Source: Hyphomicrobiaceae bacterium (GTDB lineage Bacteria; Pseudomonadota; Alphaproteobacteria; Rhizobiales; Devosiaceae). From it: a stretch of 64,000 nucleotides of DNA. This document shows, one piece after another, positions 35,258 to 45,428 of the stretch (position 1 is the stretch's first letter; each line of letters opens with the position of its first letter). Position numbers and translations under genes: made by a program. The stretch is taken from positions 434,001 through 498,000 of the forward strand of contig JACKJF010000004.1 of the NCBI GenBank assembly GCA_020638095.1, given 5' to 3'. The notes below the pieces were generated by a model. The model worked only from the letters and a program-made list of their open reading frames with translations. It was not told the DNA's origin and made no database searches.

Positions 35258-36733
35258 ATGCCCACTTTGACCCCGAGCCTGCGCGAGACGAGGCCGTTCA
35301 CAGACGCGTCCGAGGCGTGGGCCTATGTCGATGAGCTTTATCGGGAGCACACCGGATTCATTCTCAACCACTTCCGCCAGCTTGCCGACGGCAACCTGCC
35401 CGAAGGACGAATTCGCGCCTTCTATCCGCAGGTCGAAGTCCGCTCGCGCAGTTTTCAGAAAGCCGTCTCGCCCGTGCCCTATGGATTTCTCCATTCGCCG
35501 GGCATCTATCGCACCACCCTCACCGCGCCGAAGCTTTTCAAGCACTATCTTACCCACCAGTTCGAACTGATCCTGACCAATCACGGTGGCGAGATCTTTG
35601 TCGGTCCGAGCGAGACGCCCATTCCGCTCCACTTTGCCGCCGACCCAACGGAACCGGTGGACGGCGTCGCCCTGCGCGCGGTCGATATTCCCTTGCGCGA
35701 CATATTTGACGCGCCGGACCTGGCCGATACCGACGACGAAATCTCGAACGGCACCTACATCCCGCCGACCGGTGGACCCTATCCCCTCGCCGCGTTCACG
35801 GCCCCGCGCGTCGACTACTCGCTGCACCGCCTCAACCACTACACTGCGACCGATTCCGAGCATTTCCAGAATTTCGTGATCTTCACCAACTACCAGTTCT
35901 ATGTCGATGAATTCTGCCGCCTCGCGCATTCGTTCATGGAGGATGGCCACGCCGACTACGATTCCTTTGTTGAACCCGGCAATTTCATCACGACAAATCA
36001 GCGGCTTGGCGGCGGCACGACGGGAACGGCCCGCGAGCGTATGCCACAGATGCCGGCCTATCACCTCAAATCGCCCCGCAATCGGGGCATCACCATGGTC
36101 AATATCGGCGTCGGCCCCTCCAACGCCAAGACGGCGACCGATCATGTCGCGGTTCTCCGCCCGCATGCCTGGCTGATGCTTGGCCATTGCGCCGGGCTCC
36201 GGAACTCACAAGCGCTCGGCGACTATGTGCTTGGCCACGCCTATGTCCGTGAAGATCACGTTCTGGATGCGGACGTGCCGCTCTCCGTCCCCATTCCGGC
36301 ACTGGCAGAAGTTCAGGTCGCGCTCGAACAGGCCGTCAGCGACGTGACCGGCCTGCCGCGTCCCGATATCAAGAAAATCGTCCGAACCGGCACTGTTGCG
36401 AGCTTCGACAATCGCAACTGGGAACTTCGCGACCAGAAGGAAATCGTCCGCCGCCTGTCACAGTCCCGCGCCATCGCACTCGACATGGAAAGCGCCACGA
36501 TCGCAGCCAATGGCTTCCGCTTCCGCGTCCCCTACGGCACCCTGCTTTGCGTGTCCGACAAGCCGCTGCATGGTGAGCTTAAGCTTCCCGGCATGGCCTC
36601 GGAATTCTACAGTACCCGGGTCAACCAGCACTTCCTGGTTGGCCTCAGAGCCATGGAAATCCTCCGCGAACAGCCGACGGAACGCATCCATTCCCGCAAA
36701 CTGCGGTCATTCGCCGAAACGGCCTTCCAGTAG
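35258..36733 (+). CDS. amn: AMP nucleosidase
   Basis: Splits AMP into adenine and ribose 5-phosphate, controlling the adenylate pool. The 491 residues match the bacterial Amn family over the full length: an N-terminal regulatory domain (to about 180) with SRSFQKAVSPVPYG, and a C-terminal nucleosidase domain with MVNIGVGPSNAKT, the GHCAGLR phosphate/ribose region, and ALDMESATIAANG near the active site. GAGGAG precedes the ATG at 35258. It is convergent with maeB. Confidence 0.94.
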   Translation: MPTLTPSLRETRPFTDASEAWAYVDELYREHTGFILNHFRQLADGNLPEGRIRAFYPQVEVRSRSFQKAVSPVPYGFLHSPGIYRTTLTAPKLFKHYLTHQFELILTNHGGEIFVGPSETPIPLHFAADPTEPVDGVALRAVDIPLRDIFDAPDLADTDDEISNGTYIPPTGGPYPLAAFTAPRVDYSLHRLNHYTATDSEHFQNFVIFTNYQFYVDEFCRLAHSFMEDGHADYDSFVEPGNFITTNQRLGGGTTGTARERMPQMPAYHLKSPRNRGITMVNIGVGPSNAKTATDHVAVLRPHAWLMLGHCAGLRNSQALGDYVLGHAYVREDHVLDADVPLSVPIPALAEVQVALEQAVSDVTGLPRPDIKKIVRTGTVASFDNRNWELRDQKEIVRRLSQSRAIALDMESATIAANGFRFRVPYGTLLCVSDKPLHGELKLPGMASEFYSTRVNQHFLVGLRAMEILREQPTERIHSRKLRSFAETAFQ

Positions 36734-36743
36734 ACGCCGCGTT

Positions 36744-39041
36744 TTATCCCGCCGCCGCCTCGAGCGCGATGGCCTCTGTCACCGCGATCGACGCCATGTT
36801 GACGATGCCGCGACTGGTGACTGACGGCGCAAGAATGTGGCCCGGCTTTCTGAGGCCCATCAGAATCGGCCCGACCGAGAGCGCGTCGGTCATTTCCTTG
36901 ATCAGCGTCGACGCAAGGTTGGCGCTTTCAAGGTTCGGGAAAACGAGAAGGTTGGCTTCACCCTTGAGCACCGTGTCCGGAATATAGCGTACGCGAAGCG
37001 CTTCATTCAGCGCCACGTCGCCCTGCATTTCGCCTTCGACGATCATATCCGGGGCTGCCTTCTTCAAAAGCGAGTAGGCCTGCTGCATCTTGTGCGACGT
37101 CACGCCAGGGCGCGACCCGAAATTCGAATAGCTCAGTAGCGCCGTTTTCGCCTCGATATTGAACAGGCGCAGGTGTTCGCGCGCCTGCAAGGCGATTGAC
37201 ACGATTTCTTCCGGCGTCGGGTCGAAGTTGACGTAGGTGTCGGTCAGGAAGAACACGCCGCGATTGTTGATCAGCATCGAGAGGCCGGAAACGTTCGACA
37301 CGCCTTTCTTGAGTCCGATGATCGATTTGAGATCGCGCACGTGTTTGATGTACTGGCGTTCGAGCCCGCAGATGACCGCGTCCGCATCGCCGCGATGCAC
37401 CGCCAGCGCCCCGATGACCGTGTTGTTGGTGCGAACGAGCGTGCGCGCCGTATCTGGGGTCACGCCCGATCGCCCGACAAGCGCATGAAACGTCGCAACG
37501 TAGTCGCGGTAGCGCGGATCGTCTTCCGGGTTCACGATTTCAAAATCGCGGCCCGGCTTGATTCCGAGGCCGAACTTCTCGATCCGGTGTTCGATCACCG
37601 CCGGCCGGCCAATGAGAATCGGCGCTGCGATCCGGTCTTCGAGCAGCACCTGCGCGGCCCGGAGCACCCGCTCGTCCTCGCCGTCACAGAAGGCCACCCG
37701 CTTGCTCGCCCCCTGTGCCTTCGAGATGATCGGCTTCATCACCATGCCCGAACGGAACACGAAGCGGTTGAGCCGGTCCTTGTAGGCGCCGAAATCCTCG
37801 ATGGGACGCCGTGCGACGCCGCTATCCATCGCCGCCTTGGCGACGGCCGGAGCTATGCGAAGGATGAGCCGCTGATCGAACGGATTGGGGATCAGGTAGT
37901 CGCGACCGAAAATCGTGCCCCCGCCGCTTGCCGAGGCTTCGAGTGCCGGCTCATGCGCAAGTTGCGCGATGGCGTGCACCGCCGCGGCCTTCATTTCCTC
38001 GTTGATCGTGGTCGCCGAAACATCGAGCGCACCCCGGAACAGGAAAGGAAAGCAAAGAACATTGTTGACCTGGTTGGGATAGTCCGACCGGCCGGTGCAG
38101 ACCATCGCGTCGGGGCGAACCGCGTGCGCTTCCTCAGGCATGATTTCCGGCACCGGGTTGGCCAGCGCCATGACCAGCGGATTGGGCGCCATATTCTTCA
38201 GCGTTTCCGCCTTGAGCGCGCCGGCCGCTGAAAGGCCGATGAAAATGTCGGCCCCGTCCATCACGTCGGAAAGTTCACCTTCCGGCACGTCCTGGGCGAA
38301 GTGCATCCGCCAGCGATCGCTGTTACCCGACCGGCGTTTGGTCACGAGCCCGTCGCGATCGGCAATGTAGATGTTCTCGAGTTTTGCCCCGAGACTGACG
38401 AGCAAATTGAGACAGGCAATAGCCGCCGCGCCCGCCCCGGATGTGCAGATCTTGACATCCTCGAGCTTTTTGCCCGCAAGCCGCAAGCCATTCATCACCG
38501 CCGCCGCCACGATGATCGCGGTGCCGTGCTGATCGTCGTGGAAAACCGGAATGTTCATCCGCGCCCGAAGCGTCTCTTCAACCTCGAAACAGTCCGGAGC
38601 CTTGATGTCTTCAAGGTTGATGCCGCCAAAGCTCGGACCGAGCGGCGCAATCACCTCGATGAGGCGTTTGGGATCCTTTTCGTCGATTTCGAGGTCGATC
38701 GCATCGATGCCGGCGAATTTCTTGAACAGAACCGCCTTGCCTTCCATCACCGGCTTGGAAGCAAGTGCCCCGATATTACCAAGCCCCAGAACCGCCGTGC
38801 CGTTTGAAATGACGGCAACGAGGTTGCCGCGGGCCGTGTAGGACTCGGCGAGGTCGGGATTATCCGCGATTTCCTCGCAAGGCGCGGCGACCCCCGGCGA
38901 ATAGGCCAGCGCCAGGTCGCGCTGGTTTGCCAGCGGCTTGGTCGCGACGATTTCGAGTTTGCCCGGCCGCGGCCATTGGTGAAAGTGCAGCGCTGCCTCT
39001 CGCAGTTGGGCCTTGCTTTCGGAAACCGGCTTGTCTGACAT
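36744..39041 (-). CDS. maeB: NADP-dependent malic enzyme, MaeB type
   Basis: Oxidative decarboxylation of malate to pyruvate, supplying NADPH. The 765 residues form an N-terminal malic enzyme (to about 430; [35 protein letters not shown](P)-binding [11 protein letters not shown]) fused to a phosphotransacetylase-like domain that is usually regulatory (acetyl-CoA sensing) rather than catalytic. The length is normal for this two-domain class. Confidence 0.95.
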   Translation of the reverse strand: MSDKPVSESKAQLREAALHFHQWPRPGKLEIVATKPLANQRDLALAYSPGVAAPCEEIADNPDLAESYTARGNLVAVISNGTAVLGLGNIGALASKPVMEGKAVLFKKFAGIDAIDLEIDEKDPKRLIEVIAPLGPSFGGINLEDIKAPDCFEVEETLRARMNIPVFHDDQHGTAIIVAAAVMNGLRLAGKKLEDVKICTSGAGAAAIACLNLLVSLGAKLENIYIADRDGLVTKRRSGNSDRWRMHFAQDVPEGELSDVMDGADIFIGLSAAGALKAETLKNMAPNPLVMALANPVPEIMPEEAHAVRPDAMVCTGRSDYPNQVNNVLCFPFLFRGALDVSATTINEEMKAAAVHAIAQLAHEPALEASASGGGTIFGRDYLIPNPFDQRLILRIAPAVAKAAMDSGVARRPIEDFGAYKDRLNRFVFRSGMVMKPIISKAQGASKRVAFCDGEDERVLRAAQVLLEDRIAAPILIGRPAVIEHRIEKFGLGIKPGRDFEIVNPEDDPRYRDYVATFHALVGRSGVTPDTARTLVRTNNTVIGALAVHRGDADAVICGLERQYIKHVRDLKSIIGLKKGVSNVSGLSMLINNRGVFFLTDTYVNFDPTPEEIVSIALQAREHLRLFNIEAKTALLSYSNFGSRPGVTSHKMQQAYSLLKKAAPDMIVEGEMQGDVALNEALRVRYIPDTVLKGEANLLVFPNLESANLASTLIKEMTDALSVGPILMGLRKPGHILAPSVTSRGIVNMASIAVTEAIALEAAAG

Positions 39042-39165
39042 CTTCCCCTCGATCCCGGTTGATCCGGTTCCCTCGATTGCATTTTATGGCTGCGACCCAA
39101 AGTCGTCGCGCTCATAGCCTAGTGCCACGTTCCGGACGTGCTGAAAAGGTCCGATGCGGGATTGG

Positions 39166-40758
39166 TCAGGCGGCGTGGGCGCGGAAATCGGATACCGGCA
39201 CGGGCTCCTCCGCACCGTTGATTGCATCAACCAGATCAATGTACTTCTGCGCCGGAAGCGCCGGTGCGAACATGAAGCCCTGAATCTGGTAGACGCCACG
39301 GTCTTTCAGGAATTGCGCCTGCACATCGGTTTCGACGCCCTCGGCAATCAGGTCCGCTCCGAGTTCCTGCCCCATCTTGATAAGTGCCTCGAGCACCGGC
39401 GCGCTGGTAACCGTGCCGTCGATCATTTCGACAAAAACCTTGTCTATCTTCACGATGTCGAGGCCGAGCTTTTGCAGAAAGGCAAGGTTCGAATGACCCG
39501 TTCCGAGGTCGTCCATGGCAAACCGGCAGCCAAGCGCCCTGAGGCCGGACATGACTGCCTTGGCCTGCGTTTCGTCACCCACCGGATGGCGCTCGGTCAG
39601 CTCGAACACCAGCTGCCGATAGGAAATCGTGCTCCCGCCGAAAACCGCCTGCACGTCCTCGACGATGTTCGTGTCCCGGAAATGGCCTTCAAAAAGGTTG
39701 ATCGAGATCTTGAGACCGGGATGGCGCACGCTGAGTTCCCACAGGTCCTTGCGCACCTGCTCCATGAGCTGGAGGGTCATGGGAATGGCAAGCCCGGTCA
39801 CTTCCGCATAGTCGATGAACGCTCCCGGCGAAATGATCTTGCCGTTCGCCTTGATCCAGCGCGCCAGCATTTCGCAGCCGACCACCCTGCCCGTCTGCGT
39901 GTTCACCACCGGCTGGTAATAGGGTTTGATTTCGCCGTTCACGATCGCCCGCTCCAGGTCGAAATCGGGGACGTTGCCTCGCCGGACATATTGCAGCGCA
40001 ACCAGAAGCAGCGCCCCGCTCATGCCGCAGGCAACCAGCGTCAGGACGAAATAAAGCTGCACGAACGAAGCCCGTGCGGTGGTGAAGGGCAAGGCCGCTT
40101 CAACCCGGACAGGCAGGTCGCCCGCAAAGGAATTGGCGACCAGCATTTCATGTTTTGAACCCTGAAGCGTGTCGAGTTGGGCAGAACCGATCAACAAGAG
40201 CTCGGTTCCGTCGCTCATGCCGATGCGCAACAGGCTGACATCCTGGAGGTTTTCTGGAAGCCGCCCGTCAATCAGCCCCGTCGGAAACTGCACGAAAGAC
40301 GAAATGGTGTTGCCGCTCCCAAGCGCCCGCGTCACCTTGAAGAACGTGGTCGTGCCACTCGTAACCGCCGAAACCGTTTCGTTTCGTCCCGGTATCGTCA
40401 GTTCACGTGAAATCGTGACGTAGGGAAACTGCAGCCCGAACGCGTCGCAATACTGAACCTTGTCGCGGTTCTCCACGATGATCTGGCGCACGTAGGTGGA
40501 ATGGATCAGATAGTCATGCACCCTTTCAAGGAACGTCGGCGTGCACATCGAGGGCGATTGGGCAACCACCGAGCCGATGGCATCGATTCCGTCGTAGATC
40601 GAGGCTTGCGAATCCTGAGAAATGGCATTGAGAGCCCTCTGCAGGTTGCGCGATGCAACGTTGCGAACATAGGAATCCATCAGGAAATCGACGGCCAATA
40701 CCGGCACGAACGCCAGTATGGCGATGATCAGAACAAGCGTGTTCGAGCCGGTTTTCAC
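39166..40758 (-). CDS. membrane EAL-domain c-di-GMP phosphodiesterase (CSS-motif type)
   Basis: A 530-residue protein: helix near 8-28, a periplasmic domain (about 30-235) with Cys in PSMCTP and QYCDAF, a second helix near 237-258, and a cytoplasmic EAL domain. The EAL site is intact (CEMLARW, SINLFEG, FELTERH, MDDLGTGHS, VKIDKVF, IAEGVET, QGFMF), so it should hydrolyse c-di-GMP. The periplasmic domain resembles CSS-motif sensors, whose Cys pair responds to disulfide state. The Cys-Ser-Ser motif itself reads CTP here. Confidence 0.88.
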   Translation of the reverse strand: MKTGSNTLVLIIAILAFVPVLAVDFLMDSYVRNVASRNLQRALNAISQDSQASIYDGIDAIGSVVAQSPSMCTPTFLERVHDYLIHSTYVRQIIVENRDKVQYCDAFGLQFPYVTISRELTIPGRNETVSAVTSGTTTFFKVTRALGSGNTISSFVQFPTGLIDGRLPENLQDVSLLRIGMSDGTELLLIGSAQLDTLQGSKHEMLVANSFAGDLPVRVEAALPFTTARASFVQLYFVLTLVACGMSGALLLVALQYVRRGNVPDFDLERAIVNGEIKPYYQPVVNTQTGRVVGCEMLARWIKANGKIISPGAFIDYAEVTGLAIPMTLQLMEQVRKDLWELSVRHPGLKISINLFEGHFRDTNIVEDVQAVFGGSTISYRQLVFELTERHPVGDETQAKAVMSGLRALGCRFAMDDLGTGHSNLAFLQKLGLDIVKIDKVFVEMIDGTVTSAPVLEALIKMGQELGADLIAEGVETDVQAQFLKDRGVYQIQGFMFAPALPAQKYIDLVDAINGAEEPVPVSDFRAHAA

Positions 40759-40841
40759 GCGCCTTGGCCTCAGCGATTCCTCGCCGGGAAGCCTAGGTCC
40801 TCGGGGCTAACATCCTGTTAACCGTGCGCCGATGGCCCTCG

Positions 40842-42611
40842 TCAGGACTTGGGCAGGTTCGGCCGGATGTGCAGTTCGCGCAGCTGACGGGCCGAAGCCT
40901 CGCTCGGTGCGCCAAGCAAAAGGTCCTCACCCTGCTGATTCATCGGGAAGGCCGTCACCTCGCGGAGGTTGTGCTCACCGCACAAGAGCATGACGATGCG
41001 GTCCACGCCCGGCGCAAGCCCGCCGTGCGGCGGCGCGCCATATTCGAGGGCGCGCAGCATCCCGCCGAACTGATGTTCAAGCACCTCTTCTTCATATCCG
41101 GCGATCCGGAACGCCTTGCGCATGATGTCGGGACGATGGTTCCGGATCGCGCCCGACGACAGCTCGTAGCCGTTGCAGACGATGTCATACTGATAGGCGT
41201 GGATCGTCAGCGGATCCTTGGTCTCGAGCGCTTCCATTCCGCCCTGCGGCATTGAGAACGGATTGTGCGAGAAATCGACCCGATGCTCGTCTTCGTTCCA
41301 TTCGAACATCGGAAAATCGACGATCCAGCAGAACGCGAACTGCTCCTCGTCGATGAGCTTGAGTTCCTCGCCGACCCGGGTACGCGCCTGCCCGGCGAAC
41401 ATCGTGAACTTCGCTGGCAGTCCGGCGACGAAGAAGACCGCATCACCCTCGCTAAGTCCAAGCTGCAGCCGGATCGACTCGGTCCGCTCCGGCCCGATAT
41501 TCTTGGCGATGGGGCCAGCCCCTTCGCCTTCGCGGAAGAAGATATAGCCGAGCCCCGGCTGTCCCTCTTGCTGCGCCCAGGAATTCATCCGGTCGCAGAA
41601 GGCGCGCGAACCACCCGTCGGTGCCGGAATGGCCCAGACCTGCACATTCGGATCGCTCGCAATCTGGTTGGCGAAGACCTTGAAACCCGACCCGGCGAAA
41701 TGCTCGGTGACATCCTGCATTTCGATTGGATTGCGCAGGTCCGGCTTGTCGGACCCGTATTTGCGCATCGCCTCGGCATAAGGAATTCGCGGAAATTCCC
41801 TGGTCACCCGGCGTCCGCCGCCGAACTCCTCGAACAGCCCGCGAAGCACGGGCTCGATCGTCTGGAAAACTTCTTCCTGTTCGACGAAGCTCATTTCAAT
41901 ATCGAGCTGATAGAACTCTCCGGCCCGGTCGTGGCGCGGGTCTTCGTCGCGGAAACAGGGCGCGATCTGGAAATAGCGGTCGAACCCCGAAATCATCAGC
42001 ATCTGCTTGAACTGCTGGGGTGCCTGCGGCAGCGCGTAAAACTTGCCGGGATGAAGCCGCGACGGCACGAGAAAATCGCGCGCGCCCTCGGGGCTCGAGG
42101 CCGTCAGGACTGGCGTATTGTATTCAAAAAAACCGATCTCGGTCATCCGCCGGCGCATCGAGGCGATCACCTTCGACCGCAATACGATGTTTCGGTGCAA
42201 CCGGTCGCGCCTCAGGTCGAGGAACCGGTAGCGCAGGCGCGTCTCTTCGGGATATTCGGGTTCGCCGAACACCGGCAGCGGCAGTTCCTTCGCCGGTCCC
42301 AGCACTTCGAGCTCGCGAATGAAGATCTCGACTTCGCCGGTTGGCAGGTTCGGATTGATCGTCTCGTCGCTGCGCTTCTTGACCTCGCCGTCGACCCGGA
42401 TGACAAACTCCGCACGCACCTGTTCGGCTGCCGAAAAGGCGGGAGAATCCGGATCGACCACGCACTGGGTCAGGCCATAATGATCGCGCAGGTCGATGAA
42501 GAGAATGCCGCCATGGTCACGAATACGGTGAACCCAGCCGCTCAGGCGCGCGGTCTGGCCAACATGCGAAGCATTGAGTTCGACGCAAGTGTGCGAACGG
42601 TAGGGATGCAT
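40842..42611 (-). CDS. aspS: aspartyl-tRNA synthetase, bacterial type
   Basis: A class IIb synthetase of 589 residues: an N-terminal OB-fold anticodon domain ([12 protein letters not shown]), motif 2 ([18 protein letters not shown]), a GAD insertion (about 290-420), and motif 3 ([14 protein letters not shown]). With gatCAB in the same genome and no AsnRS seen here, it may be nondiscriminating and also charge tRNA-Asn; this is inference. The ATG at 42611 (MHPYRSH) is the family start; upstream residues to 42710 are leader. It is divergent from rnd. Confidence 0.95.
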   Translation of the reverse strand: MHPYRSHTCVELNASHVGQTARLSGWVHRIRDHGGILFIDLRDHYGLTQCVVDPDSPAFSAAEQVRAEFVIRVDGEVKKRSDETINPNLPTGEVEIFIRELEVLGPAKELPLPVFGEPEYPEETRLRYRFLDLRRDRLHRNIVLRSKVIASMRRRMTEIGFFEYNTPVLTASSPEGARDFLVPSRLHPGKFYALPQAPQQFKQMLMISGFDRYFQIAPCFRDEDPRHDRAGEFYQLDIEMSFVEQEEVFQTIEPVLRGLFEEFGGGRRVTREFPRIPYAEAMRKYGSDKPDLRNPIEMQDVTEHFAGSGFKVFANQIASDPNVQVWAIPAPTGGSRAFCDRMNSWAQQEGQPGLGYIFFREGEGAGPIAKNIGPERTESIRLQLGLSEGDAVFFVAGLPAKFTMFAGQARTRVGEELKLIDEEQFAFCWIVDFPMFEWNEDEHRVDFSHNPFSMPQGGMEALETKDPLTIHAYQYDIVCNGYELSSGAIRNHRPDIMRKAFRIAGYEEEVLEHQFGGMLRALEYGAPPHGGLAPGVDRIVMLLCGEHNLREVTAFPMNQQGEDLLLGAPSEASARQLRELHIRPNLPKS

Positions 42612-42739
42612 TTTTCTGGAAAGCTCGTTCAAGCGGTCAAATCGAATTGCGCGGAAAAGCGCATGAGAGGCCCCAATTGTCAAGCGTTGCCGGTTTCCAA
42701 ATGCCCGCAAAGCCTGTTAAGCGGTGCCAAACAGAAGAC

Positions 42740-43912
42740 ATGTCATTCATGAATATCATCACCCGCACAGATGCACTCGCAACCTTCTGCGCCGAGGCGC
42801 GGAAGAGCCAGTTCGTCACAGTCGACACCGAGTTTCATCGTGAGACCACCTATTGGCCCCTTCTCTGCCTGATCCAGGTAGCGCACGACACAGGTGCCGC
42901 CATAATCGATCCGATGGTCAACGGCCTGGAACTCGATCCCTTTTTCGAGCTGCTCGCCGACCCCGGCACGCTCAAGGTCTTTCACGCCGCCCGGCAGGAC
43001 ATCGAAATTTTTGTCAAACTGACGGGAAAGGTTCCGGTGTCGATTTTCGACACGCAGATGGCCGCTAGCGTCTGCGGCCATGGCGACTCGGTTGCTTACG
43101 ACAAGCTCGTTGGGGCGATTACGGGCGAAAAGATCGACAAGAGTTCAAGGTTCACCGACTGGCGCCGGCGGCCACTTTCCGACCAGCAACTCACCTATGC
43201 GTTGGCGGACGTCACGCACTTGCGCGAGGTCTATCTCGCCCTCGAAGACATGCTCCGCAAGAACGGACGGCACCATTGGCTGGAAACCGACACGGCCCAG
43301 CTCAACGAGCTTTCGACCTATCTGGTGGCGCCTGAAGACGCCTGGAAGCGCCTCAAGGTGCGTCTCAACCGTCCGGTTGAGCTCGCAGCGCTTCAGGAAC
43401 TTGCCGCCTGGCGTGAAGCAAAGGCGCAGAATGACGATGTGCCGCGCGGCCGCATTTTGAAGGACGACGCGCTGGTCGAACTCGCCATGCAGCGTCCCGT
43501 GACCGATCAGCAGTTCGACCGTTTGCGCGCCGTGCCAAAAGGTTTTGGCCGTTCGCCCGCCGGCCGCGAGGTCGTGGCCATTCTCACCGAGGTCAACAAG
43601 CGCGGCAAAGCCGACCTGCCCAAGCTTGACCGCCACAAGCCCGGCCCCTCGCCGAAAGGCGCCATTGGTGACCTGTTGCGTGTCCTCCTGAAAGCGGTCG
43701 CTGACGATCACGGCGTTGCGCCGCGCATCATCGCCTCGGCGGACGATCTCAATCAGCTCGTTCTCGAAGACGATGCGGATATTCCGGCCCTCAAGGGCTG
43801 GCGCCGCGAGATCTTCGGCGAAAAGGCAATCGCGCTGAAGGAAGGCCGGCTCGCGCTGGCCGCCACGCCCAAGGGCGTCCGCGAAATCGAAATCAAACCA
43901 TCCGGTAGGTGA
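42740..43912 (+). CDS. rnd: ribonuclease D
   Basis: A 3'-5' exoribonuclease used in tRNA 3' maturation, 390 residues. DEDDy motifs: VDTEFHRE (near 28), HAARQDIE, and YALADVTHL with the Asp and nearby Tyr. The HRDC region follows in the second half (about 210-290). The ATG at 42740 was chosen; another ATG lies three codons later. The last 20 bases overlap the end of the convergent ppx gene. Confidence 0.93.
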   Translation: MSFMNIITRTDALATFCAEARKSQFVTVDTEFHRETTYWPLLCLIQVAHDTGAAIIDPMVNGLELDPFFELLADPGTLKVFHAARQDIEIFVKLTGKVPVSIFDTQMAASVCGHGDSVAYDKLVGAITGEKIDKSSRFTDWRRRPLSDQQLTYALADVTHLREVYLALEDMLRKNGRHHWLETDTAQLNELSTYLVAPEDAWKRLKVRLNRPVELAALQELAAWREAKAQNDDVPRGRILKDDALVELAMQRPVTDQQFDRLRAVPKGFGRSPAGREVVAILTEVNKRGKADLPKLDRHKPGPSPKGAIGDLLRVLLKAVADDHGVAPRIIASADDLNQLVLEDDADIPALKGWRREIFGEKAIALKEGRLALAATPKGVREIEIKPSGR

Positions 43913-45428
43913 TCGTTTGATCGACCAGATTGGCGACGTTCTTCAGCCGCGAATCCATCTTCATCGCGTCAAAAATGCACTTGTCGTTCGGAAATAACAC
44001 CGAAAGGCCTGCTTCACTGATCTCGAACTGCACCGACGGCAGAATGCCCGGAATCGCCGCTGAGGCGCAGAACGCGACGCGCAGCATGGCGCCAAGCTGG
44101 CGAGCTCGCTTAAGCCCCTCATCGCCGACAAGTTTGGCCAGCTTGGTGGCCTGGGATTCATGCTTGAGCCCCATATAGCGAACCGCCAGCACATCGGCCA
44201 GAAAGGCGCGTCCGGCATGATCGATGCCTGTCATGGCACTGAATGCCACCAGATCGACGCTCTGCTCGCCCCGATAGTCCGGATGTCCGCGCCAGCCGAT
44301 ATCGGCAAGAAAACACGCGGCGCGACGCAGCGTGCGCTCGTCTTCGGTCTCTCGCAGCCGGGTCGCACTCAGAAATCGTGAGGTGAAATCGCATAGTTCC
44401 TCGGCCAGAGCCGGTGCCCGCGATCGTATCTCGTTAAAGAGATGAACGGCCTCGATGAGCGGATTGAGCACTTTCTGCGCGTCATCAAGCAGGTTGTAGA
44501 GATAACCCTCGCGCACGCCGAGTGCCGAAAAACAGACCTCGTTGAATTGCCCGAGCTCGATGACTGCCGCCATGGCCGCCGCACCGTAGGCAAGCACGCC
44601 CCGTCGCGAACTCCCGATCATGTCCATCAACGTATCGCTGATCTTGTCGTTGACCAGGTCGTGGCAGACATCGAGAAGAACCGCTGGTTCGATACTGTAG
44701 CCCTGCACCATGTGAAGCGGATAACCGGACTTGAACTGCGCCAGCTTGGCGAGCGACCGCCATGTGCCACCAATCGCCGCGAATTTGCCCTGCGGACGGC
44801 CCGCAAAACTCGACGCGGCGCCAATGCGTTCGCGCGCGATATCCAGTGCCCGCGCTGGCTTGCCGCCACTATCGTCCTGCAGGCGAATGACGCCGAGACC
44901 CAGCGTCTCGCCCACGAGGTCATGCCCGTGGTCGATGCGCGCCAGTTCGAGACTGCCGCCGCCAAGGTCACCCACGAGACCGGCAAATCCCGGCATGCCG
45001 GAAATGACACCGAGGGCCGCGAAATGCGCCTCTTCCTCGCCGCTCAGTACCCGGCCCTGCCGGCCCATCAAGGCGGCGAGTGTCGTCATGAACTCGCCGC
45101 CGTTGGACGCATCCCGAACTGCGCTTGTTGCGATGATATGGAGATCCTCGACCCCAAGATGCGCCGCAACCTTGGAGAACCGCGCAAACGCGGCATAGGC
45201 CATACCGGCATTCTCGTCGGCAATCCGGCCCGTTTCCGCGACACCGCGGCCAAGCGTGCAGGCAACCTTTTCGTTATAGATGGGCGTCAGCGCCCGCGAG
45301 AGTTTCTCGTAAACGACGAGCCGCACCGAATTCGACCCGATGTCGAGAACAGCAACCGGCCTTTCTACTTTCCCCGACAGCAACGGTGGCTGCCATCGCG
45401 CGACGCTCTCGAACGGCCGGTTCATCAA
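43893..45428 (-). CDS. ppx: exopolyphosphatase (Ppx/GppA family)
   Basis: Releases phosphate from the ends of polyphosphate and may also act on pppGpp. The 511-residue ASKHA-fold protein has [15 protein letters not shown], the SGEEEAHF loop with the catalytic Glu, and [10 protein letters not shown] for phosphate binding. The start codon overlaps the ppk stop (ATGATG), indicating translational coupling and a shared mRNA. Confidence 0.93.
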   Translation of the reverse strand: MMNRPFESVARWQPPLLSGKVERPVAVLDIGSNSVRLVVYEKLSRALTPIYNEKVACTLGRGVAETGRIADENAGMAYAAFARFSKVAAHLGVEDLHIIATSAVRDASNGGEFMTTLAALMGRQGRVLSGEEEAHFAALGVISGMPGFAGLVGDLGGGSLELARIDHGHDLVGETLGLGVIRLQDDSGGKPARALDIARERIGAASSFAGRPQGKFAAIGGTWRSLAKLAQFKSGYPLHMVQGYSIEPAVLLDVCHDLVNDKISDTLMDMIGSSRRGVLAYGAAAMAAVIELGQFNEVCFSALGVREGYLYNLLDDAQKVLNPLIEAVHLFNEIRSRAPALAEELCDFTSRFLSATRLRETEDERTLRRAACFLADIGWRGHPDYRGEQSVDLVAFSAMTGIDHAGRAFLADVLAVRYMGLKHESQATKLAKLVGDEGLKRARQLGAMLRVAFCASAAIPGILPSVQFEISEAGLSVLFPNDKCIFDAMKMDSRLKNVANLVDQTITYRMV

